Positions 16,255 through 24,121 of a stretch of 64,000 nucleotides of DNA are shown one piece after another. The translations under genes and the position numbers were made by a program. The notes under the pieces were generated by a model. That model searched no databases, was not told the origin of the DNA, and saw nothing but the letters and a program-made list of their open reading frames with translations. Source of the DNA: Flavobacterium daejeonense DSM 17708 (GTDB lineage Bacteria; Bacteroidota; Bacteroidia; Flavobacteriales; Flavobacteriaceae); assembly GCF_000425425.1 (NCBI RefSeq), contig NZ_AUDK01000007.1, positions 1 to 64,000 of the forward strand, given 5' to 3'. The stretch's first letter is position 1; each line of letters starts with the position of its first letter.

Positions 16255-16722
16255 TCTTTTTTTGCTTTTTTCAAAATAACCTTTCGAATCGATTTTGGTG
16301 GAATAAAAATTCAGAAATAAAACCACAAACATTAAAACCAACATCGATTGGATAATAACTAAAATTTTCCCGAAAGTCTGTACGGGATATAAATCGCCAA
16401 AACCAATGGTGGTTGAAGTAACAGTGCTGAAATAAACGGCATCAAACCAGTTGTTAAAAGATTTATTTAAATATTTGCCAGTGGAATATAAAACAGCAAA
16501 TCCTAAAATCATTTCCAGATAATTAAAGAAAAGCAAAAGCATCGAACGCTTGTAAGAACGTGGTCGGGCAAATAAATCGGAAGCAAAAATTAAGGTTGGA
16601 ATGTATAAAACGGTTTCCAGCATGACGTAAACCATCAATCCTAAAACCACCGGAAATTGTTGCCATTGATTGGTAATAATTATTACTGACAAAGCTACTT
16701 TAAGCAAAATATAAAAATCCAT
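16228..16722 (-). CDS. Potassium channel, C-terminal pore portion (frameshifted gene)
   Basis: The frame encodes about four hydrophobic segments and a potassium selectivity filter, [12 protein letters not shown] (filter TIGFGD). The last helix ([21 protein letters not shown]) is followed by a short basic tail. It has no convincing start of its own. Joined to 16739-16963 by removing one base from a T7/A7 run at 16747-16753, the reading continues as [16 protein letters not shown], giving one protein of roughly 245 residues. The gene is therefore broken by +1 base or the sequence has a homopolymer error. Confidence 0.75.
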   Translation of the reverse strand: MDFYILLKVALSVIIITNQWQQFPVVLGLMVYVMLETVLYIPTLIFASDLFARPRSYKRSMLLLFFNYLEMILGFAVLYSTGKYLNKSFNNWFDAVYFSTVTSTTIGFGDLYPVQTFGKILVIIQSMLVLMFVVLFLNFYSTKIDSKGYFEKSKKRLNNLSCFF

Positions 16723-16738
16723 TGCTAAATCTTCGTAT

Positions 16739-16963
16739 TCAGTTCCTTTTTTTGGAAGCCAAATATTTGATGTAAATCCCGGGAAAAATTAGCTGTGAAG
16801 TAGAAAGTAGCAAACGGACAATTTTTTCAATTCCGTTGTCGTCCTGATGATCGTTATTCCAAATGGCTTTGATGTTTTGAATGCGCCTTTGAATCGGATT
16901 CAATTTGGGCTCACGTAAATTGGTTAAATTTCCTAAAAGCAATTTTCGGAGTATCTTTTTCAT
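16739..16963 (-). CDS. Potassium channel, N-terminal portion (frameshifted gene)
   Basis: A 74-codon frame starting MKKILRKLLLGNLTNLREP, basic and cytoplasmic-looking, then the start of a hydrophobic segment (LIFPGIYIKYLA) and a premature stop after ASKKRN. The premature stop comes directly after an A7 run. With six A instead of seven, the frame flows into the pore-containing frame at 16228-16722. ATG at 16963 is a sound start with no competing upstream frame. Confidence 0.65.
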   Translation of the reverse strand: MKKILRKLLLGNLTNLREPKLNPIQRRIQNIKAIWNNDHQDDNGIEKIVRLLLSTSQLIFPGIYIKYLASKKRN

Positions 16964-17041
16964 GGATAAAGATTGTTTTATAAAAATCTAATGTACAAAT
17001 AATACAATAAGTTGAATGGGGGAAATAAAAAATTACTTAGG

Positions 17042-17707
17042 TCAAACTGATTTTTCAATTATGATAAGTTCGTTGTGTTTTTCAACTCTTGGAATCGATT
17101 TGATACTGCAATTTTCTTTAGAAAAATCGGAGATTAATTTTTGATTTCTAAGATTATCAGCCTTATTCAAAAGCATCGTATTGAAAAGAATACTTCCCTG
17201 GTTTTTGAGTAAAAAACAAATCCGATCTATGAAAAAAGTTTCAAAAAGAAAATTGGGCATTTTAGTATCTTGAAAAACATCGACGACAATCAAATCGTAT
17301 TTGTCCGCAGTTTTTAAAACAAATTCAAAAGCATCGTCAATTATAATTTTAAGTTGCGGAATTTCGTTTAATTTAAAGTAACGATTGGCAATTTGAATCA
17401 CTTCCGAATCTATTTCAACACCTGTTATTTTTCCGGTAAAATGAATATCATCAATTAAAGTTTTAATTACACTCCCGCCTGCAACTCCAAGTATTAAAAT
17501 ATGTTGCATATTTTTTATTTTGTCAAAACCAATATTTTTCAGCCCTAATTTTAAGATGCGTTGCAAACTTCCATAAGAATAATTAGTATTCATAGAATCC
17601 ATGACCAAATCGCCATTGGCCCAGGTGATTTCTAATGATTTGCTAAAAGCTGATTTTTGACTGTGAATTTTAATAGGGTAAAGGTAACTAAGCAATCTTT
17701 TTAGCAT
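17042..17707 (-). CDS. Spermidine-synthase-fold protein
   Basis: A protein of about 221 residues from ATG at 17707 (MLKRLLSYLYP; the longer frame needs TTG). It has the Rossmann loop of spermidine synthases and methyltransferases (HILILGVAGGSVIKTL, near residues 69-84), an acidic ligand after strand 2 (GVEIDSEVIQIANRYF) and IVVDVFQDTKMP, where polyamine aminopropyltransferases carry the catalytic Asp region. The N-terminal substrate-binding part is short and degenerate, so the substrate may not be a polyamine. It could equally be a SAM-dependent methyltransferase. It lies alone between the channel and the XRE gene. Confidence 0.7.
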   Translation of the reverse strand: MLKRLLSYLYPIKIHSQKSAFSKSLEITWANGDLVMDSMNTNYSYGSLQRILKLGLKNIGFDKIKNMQHILILGVAGGSVIKTLIDDIHFTGKITGVEIDSEVIQIANRYFKLNEIPQLKIIIDDAFEFVLKTADKYDLIVVDVFQDTKMPNFLFETFFIDRICFLLKNQGSILFNTMLLNKADNLRNQKLISDFSKENCSIKSIPRVEKHNELIIIEKSV

Positions 17708-17955
17708 AAATAAGTTTTTTCTCAAAAATAGGTTTAATTGCGGAATTTAGATTGGATAATTTTAAAAAAAAATAGATTTTTTTCGTTTGAATTGAGTTCT
17801 GAAAAAAGTTGAAAATTGTTGTACTTCAGCGAATAAAAACAATTTATTAAAACATAAAGTATTTGTTGTAAAAATGATAAAGTCTTGATTTGTTTATAGA
17901 TGAGTAGCTTAATTTCGTTTAAATATTTAAGTTAAATTTTAAACTTTATTTTAAC

Positions 17956-18408
17956 TCATGAATTGGGTTTGTATGTTTTAAAAGTACCGTCTTTGTAGAA
18001 AAAGACAATTTTTTCTATGTTTTCATCGAACGACGGAAATGAATCAGATTCCTTTTTATCAATTTTATTAGGATTTGTAGTTTCTGAAAATAATTCTTTG
18101 TTTGCGTCTGAAACGGTATCAATGGAAGTGTGAATAGGAGTAGATGTAGTTCCTGTTTCTTTTTCAGGTGAATTTGAGTTAGTTTTAGGAAAATTACCTT
18201 TTCCATTCAAAATCCAATACAGATCAATTTCAGGATAAACGTCTAAAATTTTCAGAATAAAATCCAAACTGGGTTTGTTTCTTCCGGAAAGAAGGTGAGA
18301 TAAACTGGAGCGTTGTACACCAATTTTATCAGCAAAAGCCGAGGCATTCATTCCGTAATAATCGAGAATTATTTCAAGTCTTTTTATAAAATCATCTGTG
18401 TTTACCAT
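17956..18408 (-). CDS. XRE family transcriptional regulator
   Basis: From ATG at 18408 (MVNTDDFIKRLEIIL) the protein has 150 residues. The Cro/cI-type helix-turn-helix fills residues 5-65: YYGMNASAFADKIGVQRSSLSHLLSGRNKPSLDFILKILDVYPEIDLYWILNGKGNF. The LYWLLNG-type end is common in Bacteroidota members. The rest is a Ser/Thr/Asn-rich linker and a short C-terminal strand (KIVFFYKDGTFKTYKPNS) that may dimerise. A longer GTG-started frame is rejected because it begins near the transcription start. The gene has a full promoter with palindromic sites, so autoregulation is likely. Confidence 0.88.
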   Translation of the reverse strand: MVNTDDFIKRLEIILDYYGMNASAFADKIGVQRSSLSHLLSGRNKPSLDFILKILDVYPEIDLYWILNGKGNFPKTNSNSPEKETGTTSTPIHTSIDTVSDANKELFSETTNPNKIDKKESDSFPSFDENIEKIVFFYKDGTFKTYKPNS

Positions 18409-18434
18409 TGTGAAATATATTTTTAAAAGCACTG

Positions 18435-18484
18435 TTTACAAATGTAATAAAAAGTAACTAAGCAGGCAAATTTACAGGTGTAAA
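18435..18484 (-). promoter_or_regulatory. XRE gene promoter with two TTTACA-N2-TGTAAA operators
   Basis: On the minus strand a -33 TTTG (18470-18467), a 20-base spacer and -7 TACATTTG (18446-18439) form one of the best promoters in the window. The -7 lies within palindrome TTTACAAATGTAAT (18435-18448). A perfect palindrome TTTACAGGTGTAAA (18471-18484) abuts the -33. Binding by the XRE protein would block the promoter. Confidence 0.65.
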
Positions 18485-18632
18485 CAGCTGTGATCGAAAA
18501 AAATATTTTTAGATAAAGTTTAAGTAATCCATTATAACTAACTGATAAAAAGATTTTTATTTGATATTTTATAAAGTTGTGACAAATATTAATCTGATTC
18601 CTCTTTTTTAGGAATTAATATGGAAATAGCTG

Positions 18633-18703
18633 TTTACAATATTGAAATAATAGAAATTTTATCTGTTTACAAATGTAAAAATAAAGATGTTTACTTTTGT
18701 AAA
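18633..18703 (+). promoter_or_regulatory. M14 peptidase promoter with operator copies
   Basis: The perfect palindromes TTTACAAATGTAAA (18666-18679) and TTTACTTTTGTAAA (18690-18703) lie 24 bases apart, and a half-site TTTACA starts at 18633. The second contains the -7 motif TACTTTTG (18692-18699), 21 bases before the ATG at 18720. These match the sites at the XRE promoter, so both divergent genes should be controlled by the same protein. Confidence 0.6.
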
Positions 18704-18719
18704 TCAAAAAAAACAGGAT

Positions 18720-19874
18720 ATGAATTTAGAACAATTGTTTCTTGATAATAAAGAAAAAACGATTGAAGGCAGGTATTTGACATTAGAGTCTGTTGAACCA
18801 ATTTTAAAACGATTAAATACAGATAATCAACTTTCGGTTGTGGGACAGTCGGTGCAGGGGCGAACGATTTATAAATATGTAATAGGTAGCGGGAAGACTA
18901 AAATTTATCTTTGGTCGCAAATGCACGGCAATGAAAGCACAACAACCAAGGCTTTGTTTGATTTTTTAAACCTGTTGCATAGCGGCACTGAATTAGCGGA
19001 GCGCTTTTTAAGCAATTTTACTTTTTGCTGTTTGCCGATGTTAAATCCTGACGGAGCTTTTTTATACACTAGGGCAAATGCTAATGAAATTGATTTAAAC
19101 AGAGATTCTCAAGCTTTGACACAGCCTGAAAGTAAAATTTTGCGAGCTGTTTTTGAAGAATTCAAACCGGATTACTGTTATAATTTGCATGATCAGCGTA
19201 CTATTTTTGGTGTGGCTGATACCGGAAAACCGGCAACTGTTTCGTTTTTAGCACCTTCTTATAATGAAGAAAGAGAAATTAATGCATCCAGGCAAAAGGC
19301 TATTAATTTGATTGCGGAGATGAATTCGGTTTTACAGGAATTTATTCCGGGGCAAATCGGGCGTTTTGATGATTCCTTTAATATCAATTGTATAGGTGAT
19401 ACTTTTCAATATTTAGGAGTGCCTACTGTTTTATTTGAAGCAGGACATTTCCCGGGAGATTATCAAAGAGAAATGACTCGTAAATATATTTTTATTGCTT
19501 TGGTATCGAGTTTTACAGGAATTTGCGAAAACGTTGTAGTTATCAATAGAACGAAAGAATATTTGAATATTTCTCAAAATAAAGTCGTTTTTTATGATTT
19601 AATGTATAAAAAGGTTAAAATAAATTATGACGGTAATGAAAAAATAACGAATTTTGCTGCACAGTATAAGGAGGAATTAGTTGACGGAAAAATTAATTTT
19701 AATGCTTATATTGCCAAAATTGACGATTTAGAAAATTTCTTCGGACATGAAGTGTTTGATGCTCAAGGAGCTAGCTATGAAGATGAAGACGGGAACTTTC
19801 CAAAAATTGATCAAAAAGCAAATTTTTGTTTAGGAAAAGAACAAAAATTCGTTAATGGATTAATAAAAAAGTAA
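18720..19874 (+). CDS. M14 family zinc metallopeptidase
   Basis: A carboxypeptidase-A-fold protein of about 384 residues from ATG at 18720 (MNLEQLFLDNK). An upstream ATG would lie within the operator/promoter. The zinc motif HxxE is in WSQMHGNESTTT (near residues 78-89), the substrate-binding NRDSQ near 141-145, and FNINCIGDTFQYLGVPTVLFEAGHFPGDYQRE carries the expected third His region and the following Glu. No signal peptide, so it is probably cytoplasmic, which differs from secreted M14 enzymes. The substrate may be a small peptide or peptide-like amide. It is divergent from the XRE gene and shares its operators. Confidence 0.87.
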   Translation: MNLEQLFLDNKEKTIEGRYLTLESVEPILKRLNTDNQLSVVGQSVQGRTIYKYVIGSGKTKIYLWSQMHGNESTTTKALFDFLNLLHSGTELAERFLSNFTFCCLPMLNPDGAFLYTRANANEIDLNRDSQALTQPESKILRAVFEEFKPDYCYNLHDQRTIFGVADTGKPATVSFLAPSYNEEREINASRQKAINLIAEMNSVLQEFIPGQIGRFDDSFNINCIGDTFQYLGVPTVLFEAGHFPGDYQREMTRKYIFIALVSSFTGICENVVVINRTKEYLNISQNKVVFYDLMYKKVKINYDGNEKITNFAAQYKEELVDGKINFNAYIAKIDDLENFFGHEVFDAQGASYEDEDGNFPKIDQKANFCLGKEQKFVNGLIKK

Positions 19875-19950
19875 TTTTTTGTACGACTTTATCATTTTTA
19901 TATATATTTTTATGGTTTAAAATGATAATTAATAATATAATTAGAGAAAT

Positions 19951-20430
19951 ATGAGTAAGTTCCGTTTAGATGAAGTAGATCATCAGATTTTAGACATGTT
20001 GATAGACAATACGAGAGTTCCGTTTACGGATATTGCTAAGAAATTATTGATTTCAGCTGGTACTGTGCATGTTAGGGTAAAGAAAATGGAAGATGCCGGA
20101 ATTATTATGGGATCCTCTTTAGTTTTGGATTATGATAAATTAGGCTATTCTTTTATTGCTTATGTAGGTGTGTTTTTGAATAATACTTCTCAGACGAAGT
20201 TTGTTTTACAACGTATCAACGAAATTCCTTTCGTAACAGTTGCTTCAGTAACAACAGGAAAATTTAATATTTTCTGTAAAATCAGGGCAAAAGACACTAA
20301 ACATGCTAAAGATGTAATCTTTATGATTGACGATATTGATGGTGTTTACAGAACTGAAACTATGATTTCTCTTGAAGAAAGTATCAACGATAAGAAGCGT
20401 TTGATGCATACTATTTTCAAAAATATGTAA
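19951..20430 (+). CDS. Lrp/AsnC family transcriptional regulator
   Basis: A 159-residue feast/famine regulator. The N-terminal helix-turn-helix (DEVDHQILDMLIDNTRVPFTDIAKKLLISAGTVHVRVKKMEDAGII) spans residues 6-51 and the C-terminal RAM ligand-binding domain spans about 65-145 (YVGVFLNNT, VASVTTGKFNIFCKIRAKDT). Lrp-type proteins bind amino acids and control their metabolism. It follows the M14 gene by 76 bases and ends in a terminator at 20461-20489, so a link to peptide or amino-acid use is plausible but not shown. Confidence 0.92.
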   Translation: MSKFRLDEVDHQILDMLIDNTRVPFTDIAKKLLISAGTVHVRVKKMEDAGIIMGSSLVLDYDKLGYSFIAYVGVFLNNTSQTKFVLQRINEIPFVTVASVTTGKFNIFCKIRAKDTKHAKDVIFMIDDIDGVYRTETMISLEESINDKKRLMHTIFKNM

Positions 20431-20460
20431 TTTTTGACTTGAATGTTATTTATATGAATA

Positions 20461-20489
20461 CCTCAAGTTGATTCTTGGGGTAATTTTTT
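20461..20489 (+). terminator. Rho-independent terminator after the Lrp gene
   Basis: CCTCAAG (20461-20467) pairs with CTTGGGG (20474-20480) with one G-T pair around a 6-base loop, then TAATTTTTTA. It separates lrp from ppc. Confidence 0.6.
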
Positions 20490-20539
20490 ATAGAAAAATC
20501 ACAATAGAACTCAATTAACTAAATAATTAAACATAATTT

Positions 20540-23125
20540 ATGTATACGCTCCCTAAAATAGAACGTTTCAATCAAAATGTTCTCTCTAAATATCATATTT
20601 ACAACAGCGTTTTCATTACTTTACCTTTTGATTCAATTGATAATACAGGTGCTTTACTTCCTTTATTCACAGAAGTTTGTGAAACAGGATATAAAAAAAT
20701 GGAAACACCAAAGGAAATTTTTGAATTTTTCTCCAAAAAATATTTACATACTGATGTAGAGGCTGATAAAATCGACTTAATGTTTCGTTTTATTCAGTAT
20801 ATCGAACGTCAAATTGTATTATTTGATGCGATTGAAGATGCTGCTTTTCCTATTGTAAATAATATGGAAGGGCGCGGTTCTTTGAGAGATATTAAAGAAA
20901 AATCAGAAGCCAGAGGAAACAATGAGGAATTGGCTGAGTTTTTAGAAAATTTCAATGTCAGGACAGTTTTAACGGCTCACCCGACACAATTTTATCCTGG
21001 TCCGGTTTTAGGAATTATTAATGATTTGACTCAGGCAATTCGTGATAATAATTTATTACAAATTAAACAGCTTTTAGCTCAATTAGGAAAAACACCATTT
21101 ATCAAAAATGAAAAGCCAAATCCTTTTGATGAAGCGGTAAGTTTGATTTGGTATCTGGAAAATGTATTCTATAATACGGCCGGAGATTTAATGCATTATT
21201 TAGAAACGAATATTGCTCCGAATAAAAATATCAAAAACCCTATTATCCAACTTGGTTTCTGGCCGGGCGGAGACAGAGACGGAAACCCTTTTGTAACAAC
21301 TGATATTACATTAAAAGTTGCCGACCGTTTAAGAACGTCTATTTTAAAATGTTACTATTTTGAAATGAGAAACTTAAAAAGAAAGCTAACTTTCTCAGGT
21401 GTTGATGTTTTAGTTGCTGAACTTGAAAATAAATTATACCGTTCTGTGTTTTATTCTACAGGTGAAATTTTCATCACTTTGGAAGAATTTAAATCGCAAT
21501 TAAATAAAATTAAAACGATTATTGTAGAGCAACATCAATCGTTATATGTTGATGAATTAGAAGCTTTATTAATAAAAGTAAACTTATTCGGATTCCACTT
21601 TGCAACTTTGGATATTCGTCAAAACAGTAAAATTCACGATGCGGTTTTCAGAGATATTTTTGATTACTATTTAGCAAACGGCAGTGATGTTTTTCCTAAA
21701 AACTATTACGATTTATCGGAAGCTGAAAAATGTGAAGTTTTAACTCAGGTACAGGGGAATTTGAATTCGGCTGATTTTAAAAATGAAATGACCCAATCTA
21801 CGATTGATTCAATCAGAGCAATTCAGCAAATTCAAAATGCTAATGGAGAATTAGGAGCGAACCGTTATATCATTAGTAACAATGAAAATGCGGTGAATGT
21901 TTTAGAAGCTTTTGCATTGTTTAGATTGAATAATTGGGAACATCCTTCTGTTGATATTGTGCCGTTGTTTGAATCTGTTGATGATTTGCAAAATGCACAT
22001 AATGTGATGGAGCAATTATATACGAATCCGGTTTATGCTGCTCACCTGGCTAACAGAGGAATGAAGCAAACAATCATGCTTGGATTCTCTGACGGAACAA
22101 AAGATGGTGGGTATTTAATGGCTAACTGGAGTATTTATCAGGCAAAAGAACAGCTTACAGCCATGTCCAGAAAATACGGAATTAAAGTGATTTTCTTTGA
22201 CGGACGTGGTGGACCACCAGCTCGTGGAGGAGGAAAAACACATAAATTCTACGCTTCTTTAGGACCGGAAATTGAAAACAAAGAAATTCAGGTAACCGTT
22301 CAGGGACAAACGATTAGTTCTAATTTTGGAACCTTAGATTCTTGTCGTTATAATTTAGAAAATTTATTAAGTGCCGGTGTTACTAATCAGGTATTTAATA
22401 AAGAATTAAATAAATTATCTGAAACAGATAAGGAAGTAATGACACAATTATCGGAACTGGGATATGAGAAATATTTGAGTTTCAAGAATCATGATAAATT
22501 TATTCCGTACTTAGAAAAAATGAGTACGTTGAAATATTATGCTAAAACTAATATTGGTAGCCGTCCAACAAAAAGAAGCAAATCTGAAAAATTAGATTTT
22601 AAAGATTTAAGAGCAATTCCTTTTGTGGGTTCATGGAGTCAGTTGAAGCAAAATGTACCAGGTTTCTACGGAGTTGGTTCAGCGTTGAAGCATTTTGAAG
22701 AAACAAATCAATGGGATAAAGTTAAGGATTTATACAATCATTCCCTGTTCTTTAAAACATTATTGGAAAACAGTATGATGTCATTGGCAAAATCATTCTT
22801 CCCATTGACAGCTTATATGAAAAATGATCCTGAATTTGGAGAATTCTGGCAAAATATCTACGATGAGTTTTTAGAAACAAAACGTTTGTTATTGAAAATT
22901 GCCGGTCATAAAGAACTGATGGAAAATTATCCTGACGGAATGGCTTCGATTCAAATCAGAGAGCGTATTGTATTGCCTTTATTGACAATTCAACAATGTG
23001 CTTTATTACGAATTAACGAATTGAATAAAGAAGCTAATCCGGATGAAAAACTGATTAAAGTTTACGAAAAAATCGTAATGCGTTCTTTATTTGGAAATAC
23101 TAACGCAAGTAGAAACTCAGCTTAA
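20540..23125 (+). CDS. ppc: Phosphoenolpyruvate carboxylase
   Basis: Converts phosphoenolpyruvate and bicarbonate to oxaloacetate, feeding the TCA cycle. The 861-residue length is normal. Active-site segments are all present: LTAHPTQFYPG near residues 152-162 (catalytic His), FWPGGDRDGNPFV near 235-247, FDGRGGPPARGGGKTH near 553-568 (loop with conserved Gly/Arg) and NIGSRPTKR near 674-682. The C-terminus ends RSLFGNTNASRNSA, matching the family's NTG-type end. The start MYTLPKIERFNQ is the only good ATG. It is followed 3 bases later by a DinB gene. Confidence 0.96.
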   Translation: MYTLPKIERFNQNVLSKYHIYNSVFITLPFDSIDNTGALLPLFTEVCETGYKKMETPKEIFEFFSKKYLHTDVEADKIDLMFRFIQYIERQIVLFDAIEDAAFPIVNNMEGRGSLRDIKEKSEARGNNEELAEFLENFNVRTVLTAHPTQFYPGPVLGIINDLTQAIRDNNLLQIKQLLAQLGKTPFIKNEKPNPFDEAVSLIWYLENVFYNTAGDLMHYLETNIAPNKNIKNPIIQLGFWPGGDRDGNPFVTTDITLKVADRLRTSILKCYYFEMRNLKRKLTFSGVDVLVAELENKLYRSVFYSTGEIFITLEEFKSQLNKIKTIIVEQHQSLYVDELEALLIKVNLFGFHFATLDIRQNSKIHDAVFRDIFDYYLANGSDVFPKNYYDLSEAEKCEVLTQVQGNLNSADFKNEMTQSTIDSIRAIQQIQNANGELGANRYIISNNENAVNVLEAFALFRLNNWEHPSVDIVPLFESVDDLQNAHNVMEQLYTNPVYAAHLANRGMKQTIMLGFSDGTKDGGYLMANWSIYQAKEQLTAMSRKYGIKVIFFDGRGGPPARGGGKTHKFYASLGPEIENKEIQVTVQGQTISSNFGTLDSCRYNLENLLSAGVTNQVFNKELNKLSETDKEVMTQLSELGYEKYLSFKNHDKFIPYLEKMSTLKYYAKTNIGSRPTKRSKSEKLDFKDLRAIPFVGSWSQLKQNVPGFYGVGSALKHFEETNQWDKVKDLYNHSLFFKTLLENSMMSLAKSFFPLTAYMKNDPEFGEFWQNIYDEFLETKRLLLKIAGHKELMENYPDGMASIQIRERIVLPLLTIQQCALLRINELNKEANPDEKLIKVYEKIVMRSLFGNTNASRNSA

Positions 23126-23128
23126 TTT

Positions 23129-23644
23129 ATGAAGCGAATAGCTATTCCCAACAACGAATACACTGGATTTTATGCAACTTATATGCAGGAAGCCGGTGAT
23201 GAAGATTTGTATGAAGACTTAGAAATAAGTCTTCATGCTTTTATTCGTTTTGTTCAGGATATTCCAATGGATAAATTTGATTATCGCTATGCTGAAGGGA
23301 AATGGACAATCAAAGAAATTATTCAGCATGTAATTGACACCGAACGTGTTTTTGCATATCGGGCTTTGCGAATTTCAAGAAATGATAAAACGCCTTTGCC
23401 TGGATTTGATGAGAATGATTTTGTTTTGAATACAAATGCTAACGAAAGACATTTGCAAAGCTTATTAACCGAGTTGTCTATTGTTCGCCAGAGTACTTTA
23501 GCACTTTTTAAAAGTTTTTCAGAGGAACAATTAAAAAGAATCGGAATAGCTTCTAATAATGAAATTTCGGTTCGCGCAATTGGTTTTATCATTATTGGAC
23601 ATCAAAAACACCATCAAAGAATTTTTCAGGAACGCTATTTATAA
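23129..23644 (+). CDS. DinB family protein
   Basis: A 171-residue four-helix-bundle protein of the DinB/YfiT superfamily. The three metal-binding His positions are visible in IKEIIQHVIDTERVFAYR (near residues 62-79, His68) and GHQKHHQRIFQERY at the end (near 157-170). Members bind Ni or Zn, and many are bacillithiol or other thiol S-transferases or have unknown activity. DNA-damage induction, which gave the name, should not be assumed. It starts 3 bases after ppc and its last bases overlap the convergent glycosylase gene. Confidence 0.85.
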   Translation: MKRIAIPNNEYTGFYATYMQEAGDEDLYEDLEISLHAFIRFVQDIPMDKFDYRYAEGKWTIKEIIQHVIDTERVFAYRALRISRNDKTPLPGFDENDFVLNTNANERHLQSLLTELSIVRQSTLALFKSFSEEQLKRIGIASNNEISVRAIGFIIIGHQKHHQRIFQERYL

Positions 23645-24121
23645 ATTATCAAAAACAACAGACCAGCTTTTCAATTTTTTTTCAAAAGACATTGTGTTGG
23701 CTGGACTGGTAGAAGGCATTACATGATAGGTAATGCCTTTTATTTTTCCGAAACTTTTAATGAAATAACGATGACTTTCCTTTCCGTTGAAAACAATTGT
23801 TTTTATCGCCGGATATTCTTCGAATAATTTTTCAAAATCATTTGCTTGCTGATTTTTGATATGAATATCCAAACTTCCTTTGCGTTCACAATTTTGAAGT
23901 ACATCCCAAATTCCAATTTTATTCCTGGTTAAAAGTTGAATTCTTTCTTCGTAAATTTCAGAAACAACAGTTTTCTCTAAAATGGTAAAAAGAATTTTCC
24001 AAAAATGGTTTCGTGGATGGGCATAATATTGCTGTTTTTCTAAAGAAGCAATTCCAGGCATGGTTCCCAGAATCAGAATTTTAGTTTCTTTATTTACAAA
24101 TGGCGGAAAGGAGTAAATCAT
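23639..24121 (-). CDS. DNA-deoxyinosine/uracil glycosylase (Mug-like, UDG superfamily)
   Basis: A 160-residue enzyme of the uracil-DNA glycosylase superfamily. The N-terminal motif ILGTMPGIASLEKQQYYAHPRNHFW (residues 17-41; GTMPG replaces the GQDPY of Ung) and the C-terminal MPSTSPAN motif near 136-143 define the hypoxanthine-DNA glycosylase-like group. The enzyme would flip out deaminated bases for base-excision repair. It overlaps recQ by 32 bases on the same strand, so the two repair genes are coupled. A canonical Ung is encoded separately at 35368. Confidence 0.85.
   Translation of the reverse strand: MIYSFPPFVNKETKILILGTMPGIASLEKQQYYAHPRNHFWKILFTILEKTVVSEIYEERIQLLTRNKIGIWDVLQNCERKGSLDIHIKNQQANDFEKLFEEYPAIKTIVFNGKESHRYFIKSFGKIKGITYHVMPSTSPANTMSFEKKLKSWSVVFDNL

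Noticed and set aside
16739..16963. Programmed frameshifting in the potassium-channel gene
   Set aside because: The needed shift is +1 at CC AAA AAA AGG, without the usual release-factor or rare-codon arrangement, so a mutation or sequence error is more likely than recoding.
18687..18719. Upstream ATG for the M14 peptidase
   Set aside because: The frame from 18687 reads through an operator palindrome and the -7 motif, so those codons are probably not transcribed; ATG at 18720 is preferred.
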